DNA from: Pseudomonadota bacterium
GTDB taxonomy: Bacteria > Pseudomonadota > Alphaproteobacteria > Kiloniellales > J153
Assembly: GCA_022572105.1 (NCBI GenBank)
Contig: JACZWN010000144.1
Location: 1 to 9,273 of the forward strand
Direction: 5' to 3'
DNA: 9,273 bases
In this document: positions 1 to 4,989 of the stretch, one piece after another
Layout: each line of letters starts with the position of its first letter
Position numbering within the stretch: the first letter of the stretch is position 1
Made by a program: the position numbers and the translations under genes
The notes under the pieces: model-generated
Database searches by the model: none
What the model was told of the DNA's origin: nothing
What the model saw: the letters and a program-made list of their open reading frames with translations, nothing else

Positions 1-2
1 CC

Positions 3-176
3 ATCTGGGAAGCCAAGAGCTATCGCATAATCGAAATCGGCGGCATGACACGATGGAAGGACAGTTACAGTTATGCTGCCGGAGGTGGCGCTCAAGGAGC
101 TCTGCCCGCGCCGTGGGAACAGCCGTGGGAACAAGTGAAAAAGAGGGATGCGCGGTGTCTGGGCGACATGCAGTGA
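3..176 (+). CDS. 3' end of an unrecognised protein, truncated by the window start
   Basis: A stop-free frame enters from the left edge and ends at TGA 174-176, giving 57 residues with no start needed inside the window. The tail is rich in Gly, Trp and charged residues and contains a duplicated PWEQ tetrapeptide encoded by a perfect 12-base tandem repeat (110-133). I do not recognise a family. Codon use includes ATA, AGC, GGA, GCT and GAA, and is less GC-biased than the core genes from 681 onward. This suggests, without proving, that it belongs to the same acquired segment as the methyltransferase remnant 50 bases downstream. With only 57 codons the frame could be open by chance, so its reality as a gene is uncertain. 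Confidence 0.35.
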   Translation: MWEAKSYRIIEIGGMTRWKDSYSYAAGGGAQGALPAPWEQPWEQVKKRDARCLGDMQ

Positions 177-226
177 ACGGAGGAGTCAGGCACGTGCTCC
201 GGACGTGGTGCCGATAGCGGTCACCC

Positions 227-436
227 ATGGGTTTGTTCATCACATTGACCAAGCCCACGGCCCCGATGAAAAATGAGGCCGCCAGTTCTGGCGTGCTCGA
301 TACGCCGTTCGGGAAGTTCGCCCGCCTTCAGATAGTCACCATCGAAGACCTGTTCGCGGGCAAGAAACCGGCAATGCCGCCGGAAGACCCCGCCGCCTTC
401 CGAAAGGCCGCACGTGAGGAAGACGAGGCACGGTAG
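227..436 (+). pseudogene. C-terminal remnant of a site-specific DNA methyltransferase-like protein
   Basis: The 69-residue frame resembles, from memory, the extreme C-terminus of large Mod-type/adenine-specific DNA methylases. In these a GLFITL strand (residues 2-7) is followed by a PT.PM segment (10-14), an EAA..G helix, a short GKF.RLQI strand (residues 29-36), a TIEDLFAGKKP segment (38-48) and a Lys/Arg/Glu-rich tail. None of the catalytic parts is present: no SAM-binding motif and no DPPY/NPPY motif. In-frame TAG at 215-217 blocks extension upstream, and no good Shine-Dalgarno precedes ATG 227. I infer a decayed fragment, not a working gene. Its position beside the 3' end of a tRNA gene fits the edge of a former island or prophage. 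A short functional peptide is possible but unlikely. Confidence 0.6.
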
Positions 437-508
437 GAAAAGTTGATTTAGCCAAACTCACCCCACTGTTTGATCGGTAGGGTGTGTGCGGTCCGTCCCC
501 CCTGACTC

Positions 509-584
509 TGGCGTCCCCTAGGGGAGTCGAACCCCTGTTTCCGGCGTGAGAGGCCGGCGTCCTGGGCCACTAGACGAAGGGGAC
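509..584 (-). tRNA. tRNA-Glu (anticodon CTC)
   Basis: The reverse complement folds as a 76-nt tRNA. The acceptor stem pairs GTCCCCT with AGGGGAC, the discriminator is G, and the 3' CCA is encoded (plus bases 509-511). The anticodon stem CCGGC/GCCGG closes the loop CTCTCAC, placing anticodon CTC at plus bases 548-550, which reads GAG codons. The T arm has the expected GGTTCGA core closed by a CAGGG/CCCCT-type stem. GAG is heavily used in the neighbouring high-GC genes. The gene lies 96 bases downstream of ltaE on the same strand, and its 3' end faces the degraded segment at 1-508, the usual polarity for integrase-mediated insertion. I found no duplicated 3' tRNA fragment in 1-508, so an attachment repeat is not shown. 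Confidence 0.96.
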
Positions 585-680
585 GATGGACAAGCCCGAG
601 TGGCCGCGAGAAGCCCTTGATGTAGCGAATGGGACCCGGCCTGACAAGGGCCGGCCGCCACCGCTTGCGCCGGGGCGCGC

Positions 681-1754
681 TCACGCGCGCCGCCGGGCGT
701 CGTCGCCGGCCTCGGCGAGCTCGCGCGCGGCCACAAGGAACGCCGCGACGTGGGCCGGGTCGGTGTCGAAGGCGGTGACCAGGCGCACCTCCCCGTTGTC
801 CTCTGGGCGGTTCGCCTCCGGGCCCCAGCGGTAGAACTCGAAGCCGCGCTCCAACAGGCCCGCGATCATGGCCTCGGGCAGGCGGGCGAAGATCTGGTTG
901 GTCTCGACGGGGTGGCTGAGCTCGACCCCGGACAGGCCGGCCATCCCCTCGGCCAGGCGGCCGGCCATGGCGTTGGCGTGGCGCGCGTTCCGGAGCCAAA
1001 GGTCGTCGGTGAAATAGGCCTCCAACTGGGCCGAGAGGAAGCGCATCTTGGAGAACAGGTGGCCGCCGCGCTTGCGCCGGTAGCCGAAGGTCTCGGCCAG
1101 GCCCGGCTCGAACAGCACCACCGCCTCGCCGGCCAGCACGCCGTTCTTGGTGGCGCCCAGCGAGAGCGCGGCGACGCCCGCCTTCCAGGTCAAATCCGCC
1201 GGGCTGCAGCCGAGCGCGACCAGCGCGTTGGCGAAGCGCGCGCCGTCCAGGTGCAGGCCCAGGCCGTGGGCCTTCGCCACCTCGGAGATGGCGCCGATCT
1301 CCTCGGGCGTGTAGAGCGTGCCGGCCTCGCTGGCGTTGGTCAGGCTGACGGCGGCCGGCTGGGCCGCGTGCACGTCGCCGGCGCCGGAAACCGCCGTCTC
1401 CAGGTCCCGGGCCTCGATCTTGGCGTGCGCGCCGGCCAGCGGAACCAGCTTGGCGCCGCCGGTGTAGAACTCCGGCGCGCCGCATTCGTCGACGTTGATG
1501 TGAGACATTTCATGGCAGTAGATCGCCCCATAGGGCGGGGTCATGACGCTCAGGCAGAGCACGTTGGCCGCGGTGCCGGTCGCGACCGGAAAGACCGCGG
1601 CTTGGGTTTCGAAGATCTCCTGGACTCGAGCCTCGAGCCGGCGGGTCGGATCGTCGTTGCCGTAGGGCATGGCCCAGCCCGCATTGGCCGCCTCGAGCGC
1701 GCGCAAGATTTCGGGCGCGGCGCCGCTTGCATTGTCGGAGCAGAAGTTCACCAT
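681..1754 (-). CDS. ltaE: Low-specificity L-threonine aldolase (PLP enzyme)
   Basis: The 357-residue protein is a fold-type I PLP enzyme of the threonine aldolase family, which cleaves L-threonine and/or L-allo-threonine to glycine and acetaldehyde in the cytoplasm. Visible landmarks are an N-terminal FCSDNASG segment (4-11), YGNDDPT (31-37), the cofactor-stacking histidine region SHINVDECGA (84-93), HLDGAR (168-173, with the Asp that holds the PLP pyridine nitrogen), and SLGATKNG (198-205), where Lys203 should form the Schiff base. Length and motif spacing suit a complete enzyme. ATG 1754 has a GAGG Shine-Dalgarno six bases upstream. The gene starts 22 bases after the stop of the small TM-protein gene (1777-2073), so the two are probably co-transcribed. 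Substrate stereospecificity cannot be read from sequence. Some homologues prefer phenylserine or similar beta-hydroxy amino acids. Confidence 0.93.
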   Translation of the reverse strand: MVNFCSDNASGAAPEILRALEAANAGWAMPYGNDDPTRRLEARVQEIFETQAAVFPVATGTAANVLCLSVMTPPYGAIYCHEMSHINVDECGAPEFYTGGAKLVPLAGAHAKIEARDLETAVSGAGDVHAAQPAAVSLTNASEAGTLYTPEEIGAISEVAKAHGLGLHLDGARFANALVALGCSPADLTWKAGVAALSLGATKNGVLAGEAVVLFEPGLAETFGYRRKRGGHLFSKMRFLSAQLEAYFTDDLWLRNARHANAMAGRLAEGMAGLSGVELSHPVETNQIFARLPEAMIAGLLERGFEFYRWGPEANRPEDNGEVRLVTAFDTDPAHVAAFLVAARELAEAGDDARRRA

Positions 1755-1776
1755 GACTGCCTCATAGCGGATCGGT

Positions 1777-2073
1777 TCAGGGTTCGGGGACGACGGTGAC
1801 GCGGCCGAGCACCTTGCCGCTCTCGGGGTCGAGCAGGATGACCTGCTGGCAGCCGCGCTCGGCCGGGCCCTCGGCGCGCAGGATGAGCCGCCCGGCCTCG
1901 ATGCGCGCCTCGGCGAGCATGCAGCCGGCGGGCAAGGGCACCGTGGTCGCGTCGAAGCCGCCCGACGACCCCGCGCCGTCCGAAACCCGCGTCACCATGG
2001 CATAGACGACGAGCGCCAGACCGGCGACGATGAGCAAACCCATGAAGACGACGAAACCCTTGAGCGCATGCAT
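1777..2073 (-). CDS. Small single-TM protein of unknown function, divergent from rluD
   Basis: Using ATG 2073 gives 98 residues: a short N-terminus, one strongly hydrophobic helix at about residues 4-27, a Gly/Ser-rich linker (32-40), then a compact domain of about 55 residues. The domain has two cysteines (51 and 75) and alternating beta-like segments (ARIEAGRLILRAEG, QQVILLDPESGKVLGRVTVV). I expect an inner-membrane anchor with a periplasmic C-terminal domain, where the cysteines could pair. It resembles small alphaproteobacterial proteins found beside rluD, possibly DUF6476, but that name is from memory and unchecked. The frame stays open upstream to 2172, but that start would overlap rluD by 48 bases. 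ATG 2073 is therefore preferred, although its GGAAG Shine-Dalgarno-like stretch lies only one base away. It is likely the first gene of a two-gene unit with ltaE. Confidence 0.75.
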   Translation of the reverse strand: MHALKGFVVFMGLLIVAGLALVVYAMVTRVSDGAGSSGGFDATTVPLPAGCMLAEARIEAGRLILRAEGPAERGCQQVILLDPESGKVLGRVTVVPEP

Positions 2074-2124
2074 GCTTCCGGTCCGGATGTCCTTGATACG
2101 CAAACGGGTTCGAGAAGAGGCACC

Positions 2125-3108
2125 ATGACCGCCGCCGGCGAGGCCAAGACCTACGAGATCGCGGTGCGCCAAGCCGAGGCCGGCGAGCGCGTCGACCGCC
2201 TGCTCGCCGCGCGCCTGCCGGCCCTTTCCCGCAGCCGCCTCAAGGGCCTCATCGAGGCGGGACGCTTGAGCGCCGGCGGCGAAACGATAGACGAGCCCTC
2301 ATACCGGGTCAAACCGGGCCAGACCTTCGTCCTCGCCGTGCCCGCGGCCGCTCCGGCGCGGCCCCAAGCCCAGGCCATGGCGCTCCATGTCCTCTACGAG
2401 GACGCCGAGCTGATCGTGCTCGACAAGCCGGCCGGCCTGGTCGTCCACCCGGCGCCCGGCCACCCGGACCGGACCCTCGTCAACGCGCTCCTCGCCCACT
2501 GCGGCGCGGGGCTGACCGGCATCGGCGGCGAGCGCCGGCCGGGCATCGTGCACCGCCTGGACAAGGACACCAGCGGCCTGATGGTCGCCGCCAAGACCCA
2601 AGGCGCCCACGAGGGGCTGGTCCGGCAGTTCGCCGCGCGCCGGGTCGAGCGCGCCTACCTCGCCGTGGTCTGGGGCGTGCCGGAGCCCAGGACCGGCGAG
2701 ATCGAAGGCAACATCGGACGCAGCCCGCGCAACCGCAAGAAGATGGCCGTGCTGACCCGCGGCGGCCGGCCGGCGCGCACCCGCTACCGGGTCGTCGAGA
2801 CCCTGGCCGGCGGCCTCGCCAGCCTGGTCGAATGCCGCCTAATGAGCGGCCGCACGCACCAGATCCGCGTGCATCTGAGCGCGCGTGGCCATCCGCTCCT
2901 GGGCGATCCGCTCTACGGCCGGGCCGGCGCAGACCGGATCGCAGGCTTGCCGGAGGCCGCGCGAGGCGCACTGAAGGCCCTCGGCCGCCAGGCCCTGCAC
3001 GCCCGGACGCTGGGGTTCCGCCACCCGGTAAGCGCCGAGACGATTCGCTTCGAGAGCGAAGTACCGCAAGATATGAAGGACTTGATCGATTCTTTGGAAG
3101 AAATCTAA
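2125..3108 (+). CDS. rluD: RluD-type 23S rRNA pseudouridine synthase (RluA family)
   Basis: With ATG 2125 the protein has 327 residues, the normal RluD length. An AGAGG Shine-Dalgarno sits five to six bases upstream, which favours this start over the in-frame ATG at 2068. Residues about 18-75 form an S4-like RNA-binding domain (ERVDRLLAARLP...SRSRLKGLIEAG). The catalytic domain contains LIVLDKPAGLVVHP (97-110) and the family signature HRLDKDTSGL (143-152), with Asp146 as the catalytic nucleophile, followed by the SGRTHQIRVHL motif near residue 250. RluD homologues convert uridines of helix 69 in 23S rRNA to pseudouridine, which supports 50S maturation. Assignment to RluD rather than another RluA-family member rests on the S4 domain, overall length and position just upstream of rpoH. 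It is divergently placed from the 98-residue TM protein with 51 bases between them. Confidence 0.92.
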   Translation: MTAAGEAKTYEIAVRQAEAGERVDRLLAARLPALSRSRLKGLIEAGRLSAGGETIDEPSYRVKPGQTFVLAVPAAAPARPQAQAMALHVLYEDAELIVLDKPAGLVVHPAPGHPDRTLVNALLAHCGAGLTGIGGERRPGIVHRLDKDTSGLMVAAKTQGAHEGLVRQFAARRVERAYLAVVWGVPEPRTGEIEGNIGRSPRNRKKMAVLTRGGRPARTRYRVVETLAGGLASLVECRLMSGRTHQIRVHLSARGHPLLGDPLYGRAGADRIAGLPEAARGALKALGRQALHARTLGFRHPVSAETIRFESEVPQDMKDLIDSLEEI

Positions 3109-3143
3109 TATCATTTAAACCTGAGCAATTTGGTCAGCTTTCC

Positions 3144-3172
3144 TTGATGTCGCCCCAATTCGGTGCTATAAG
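3144..3172 (+). promoter_or_regulatory. Probable rpoH promoter (extended -10, possible sigma-32 overlap)
   Basis: TTGATG at 3144-3149 and TATAAG at 3167-3172 are separated by exactly 17 bases. The -10 is preceded by TGC (3164-3166), an extended -10 element. Transcription should start near 3179, leaving a leader of about 105 bases before the rpoH ATG. The -35 is embedded in CTTG and the -10 in CTATAAG. These resemble the alphaproteobacterial heat-shock consensus (CTTG, 17-18 bases, CYTAT), but the spacing here is 19, so autoregulation by RpoH is only a possibility. Confidence 0.6.
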
Positions 3173-3226
3173 GGCATGCATACAAAAGATTTGTTCACAC
3201 TAACATCGCCAACATCGCCGCTCGCG

Positions 3227-3254
3227 CAACCGGCGGGCCGGGTTGGCCGGCAAC
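3227..3254 (+). promoter_or_regulatory. Two overlapping, mutually exclusive hairpins in the rpoH leader
   Basis: CAACCGG (3227-3233) can pair with CCGGGTTG (3238-3245, one bulged G) around a four-base loop. GTTG (3242-3245) can instead pair with CAAC (3251-3254) around GCCGG. The two stems share bases 3242-3245, so only one can form at a time. The structure lies about 30 bases upstream of the rpoH start and about 17 bases before its Shine-Dalgarno. A regulatory role is speculation. I see no convincing base-pairing that hides the Shine-Dalgarno itself. Confidence 0.25.
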
Positions 3255-3283
3255 GGTGTGGTGACGGCCGAAGGATTTGGTGA

Positions 3284-4168
3284 ATGGCGCGACCGAAGCT
3301 CCCCGTCCTGGTTCCCGAGGGCAATTTGTCCCGGTATCTGCAGGAGATCCGCAAGTTCCCCATGCTCGAGGCGGACCAGGAGTACATGCTGGCCAAGCAC
3401 TGGCGCGAGGACGAAGACCTCGACTCGGCGCACCAGCTGGTCACCTCGCACCTGCGCCTGGTCGCCAAGATCGCCATGGGCTACCGCGGCTACGGCCTGC
3501 CGCTCTCGGAGCTCATCTCCGAGGGCAACGTCGGCATGATGCAGGCGGTCAAGCGTTTCGATCCGGAGCGCGGCTTCCGGCTCGCGACCTACGCCATGTG
3601 GTGGATCCGCGCCGCGATCCAGGAGTACATCCTGCATTCCTGGTCGCTGGTGAAGATGGGCACCACGGCGGCGCAGAAGAAGCTGTTCTTCAACCTGCGC
3701 AAGCTCAAGGGCCAGATGCAGGCGATCGACGAGGGCGACCTGGCGCCGGAGCAGGTGACCAAGATCGCGGAAGCGCTCAACGTTCCCGAGGTCGACGTCG
3801 TCAACATGAACCGCCGGCTCGCCGCGCCCGACCACTCGCTCAACGCGCCGCTCAGGATCGACGGCGACGGAGAATGGCAGGACTGGCTGGTCGACGAGAC
3901 CGATAGCCAGGAAACCACGCTGGCCGAGACCGAGGAGTTCGAGAAGCGCCACAAGCTCCTGATCGCGGCCATGGAGACGCTGAACGAGCGCGAGCGCCAC
4001 ATTCTCGAGGAGCGCCGGCTCAAGGACGGTCCGACGACCCTCGAACAGCTCTCGCAACAGTACGGCATCAGCCGCGAGCGCGTGCGTCAGATCGAGGTGC
4101 GCGCCTTCGAGAAGCTGCAGAAGGCGATCCGCAACGCGGCCATCGAGGCGCGCCTGGCCAGCAACTGA
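3284..4168 (+). CDS. rpoH: RNA polymerase heat-shock sigma factor sigma-32
   Basis: The 294-residue protein is a full-length sigma-32, which directs RNA polymerase to heat-shock promoters. Region 1.2 covers about residues 14-40. Regions 2.1-2.4 cover about 48-120 and include the core-binding segment around LSELISEGNVGMMQAVKRFD (74-93) and the -10-binding stretch ATYAMWWIRAAIQEYI. The RpoH box QKKLFFNLR at 131-139 separates it from RpoD and other group 2 sigmas and is linked to turnover control. Region 4.2 (about 252-278) has the helix-turn-helix TLEQLSQQYGISRERVRQIE that contacts the -35. ATG 3284 follows an AAGGA Shine-Dalgarno (3271-3275) with eight bases of spacing. The gene has its own promoter (3144-3172) and a structured leader. 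The 175-base gap from rluD suggests it is not simply read through. Alphaproteobacteria may carry several rpoH paralogues, and this copy cannot be ranked among them. Confidence 0.97.
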   Translation: MARPKLPVLVPEGNLSRYLQEIRKFPMLEADQEYMLAKHWREDEDLDSAHQLVTSHLRLVAKIAMGYRGYGLPLSELISEGNVGMMQAVKRFDPERGFRLATYAMWWIRAAIQEYILHSWSLVKMGTTAAQKKLFFNLRKLKGQMQAIDEGDLAPEQVTKIAEALNVPEVDVVNMNRRLAAPDHSLNAPLRIDGDGEWQDWLVDETDSQETTLAETEEFEKRHKLLIAAMETLNERERHILEERRLKDGPTTLEQLSQQYGISRERVRQIEVRAFEKLQKAIRNAAIEARLASN

Positions 4169-4227
4169 TCTTCTGATGGCGCCGCCGGCCGTGCGAGCGG
4201 TCGAGAAGGACCGAGGCAAGGTGCGGG

Positions 4228-4371
4228 ATGAAGAACCTGCTCAAAACCGCGTTGCTTTTGGCCGCCCTTTACGGCGCTTGGCTGGGCCTCGATCAGACCG
4301 GCATTCTGTCCGGGGATATCAGATTCCAGGGCCACAGCGAATACGGCGCGTTGCTCAACGGCCGGCGCTGA
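4228..4371 (+). CDS. 47-residue hydrophobic peptide downstream of rpoH
   Basis: ATG 4228 to TGA 4369-4371 encodes 47 residues beginning 59 bases after the rpoH stop on the same strand. GAGG and AAGG stretches (about 4212-4220) could serve as Shine-Dalgarno. The N-terminus is MKNLLK followed by a hydrophobic helix at about residues 4-20 (ALLLAALYGAWLGL), then a polar tail with several Gly and an Arg-Arg C-terminus. This could be a single-pass inner-membrane miniprotein or a short exported peptide. The positive N-terminus predicts the C-terminus outside the cytoplasm. There is no recognisable family. The clean basic-hydrophobic-polar layout and the ribosome-binding context argue for a real gene. 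Its location suggests co-transcription with rpoH, and hence perhaps heat-responsive expression, but that is inference. The next ATG (4372) opens only an 18-codon frame, which I do not call. Confidence 0.5.
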   Translation: MKNLLKTALLLAALYGAWLGLDQTGILSGDIRFQGHSEYGALLNGRR

Positions 4372-4425
4372 ATGGATTTCCAGCGCGAGGCTGTCCACGC
4401 GGCGCGCGCCGGGGCATTTTCACTC

Positions 4426-4462
4426 TAGGTGGAACCGGCCTAGGGGAACCGGCCCGGTTCCA
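4426..4462. terminator. Direct-plus-inverted repeat between convergent genes, probable bidirectional terminator
   Basis: A unit TAGGTGGAACCGGCC (4426-4440) is followed at once by a near-copy lacking one T (4441-4454). An inverted copy CCGGTTCCA (4454-4462) follows. Either GGAACCGG arm can pair with CCGGTTCC: the distal pair gives a nine-base stem with a 15-base loop, the proximal pair a seven-base stem with a three-base loop. The block sits between the plus-strand rpoH cluster and the minus-strand gene ending at 4480, where both transcripts must stop. No U-tract follows on either strand, so intrinsic termination is not certain. Confidence 0.4.
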
Positions 4463-4479
4463 ACTAAGCGAAATTGGTT

Positions 4480-4977
4480 CTAGCCGGACGGCTTCTCGGT
4501 GATCTCGCCGGTGACTTCTTCGCCCCAGGCTTCGATCAATGCCTGCTGCTTGCGTTGATGGGACTGCAGCCGCGCGTGGCTCGTGATCTCGTAATAATGC
4601 CCCAGGATCGGGGGAATCATGAGGTAAATCGCCCAACCGAGCGCGGCGGCGCCATAGGCTACGAGCCAGAAGAACGCATCGCTCGCGATATCCATCGCGG
4701 CGTCGTAGGTCTGACCGCGCTGCCAAAGCGCCACCTCGGCCGGCAGAGTGCCGCAAAAGTTGAGAAGACCGACCGTGACGGCGAGATATTTCTCGCGCGT
4801 CCGGTCGACCGCGTAGGCCACGATCGCCGGCGCCATATTGATCGCGAGCACGATGCAGCTGGGCATGAGGACCGCGATGACGGGCAGCATCAGCACCCCG
4901 GTCACGATCAGCTTGCCGCTCCCCTTACCGCCTTCCTTGGATTTTGTCGGTTCCGCTTGCTCGATCTGGCGCGCCAT
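4480..4977 (-). CDS. Multi-pass membrane protein, partner of the adjacent pseudokinase
   Basis: The 165-residue protein starts with a charged cytosolic segment (1-21, Lys/Glu/Gly-rich). Hydrophobic stretches follow at about 22-56 (long enough for one extended or two short helices), 64-80 and 100-126. The polar C-terminus (about 128-165) is rich in Gln, Lys and Glu (HARLQSHQRKQQALIEAW) and may be helical or coiled. No catalytic motif or known family is evident. ATG 4977 has a GAGAGGGA Shine-Dalgarno that overlaps the stop codon of the upstream gene (4990-4992), with 12 bases between the two coding regions. Translational coupling and stoichiometric production with the pseudokinase are therefore likely. 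A shared membrane complex is my inference from that coupling and from the TM tail of the neighbour. Topology is uncertain. Confidence 0.8.
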   Translation of the reverse strand: MARQIEQAEPTKSKEGGKGSGKLIVTGVLMLPVIAVLMPSCIVLAINMAPAIVAYAVDRTREKYLAVTVGLLNFCGTLPAEVALWQRGQTYDAAMDIASDAFFWLVAYGAAALGWAIYLMIPPILGHYYEITSHARLQSHQRKQQALIEAWGEEVTGEITEKPSG

Positions 4978-4989
4978 GGAACGTCCCTC

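Noticed and set aside
1..508. Duplicate of the tRNA-Glu 3' end (attachment repeat) in the degraded segment
   Set aside because: Scanning by eye found no copy of the T-arm/acceptor sequence, so no att site is claimed.
636..654. CCGGCC/GGCCGG inverted repeat between ltaE and the tRNA
   Set aside because: The stem is only six bases with no U-tract, in sequence where such GC palindromes are expected by chance. It is not called as a terminator.
750..1799. A 349-codon plus-strand frame opposite ltaE
   Set aside because: It is a codon-phase shadow of the threonine aldolase gene, whose minus-strand motifs and start signals are convincing.
2068..2124. An earlier in-frame ATG for rluD at 2068
   Set aside because: It lacks a Shine-Dalgarno and overlaps the start of the divergent gene at 2073. 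ATG 2125 has AGAGG at proper spacing and gives the usual length.
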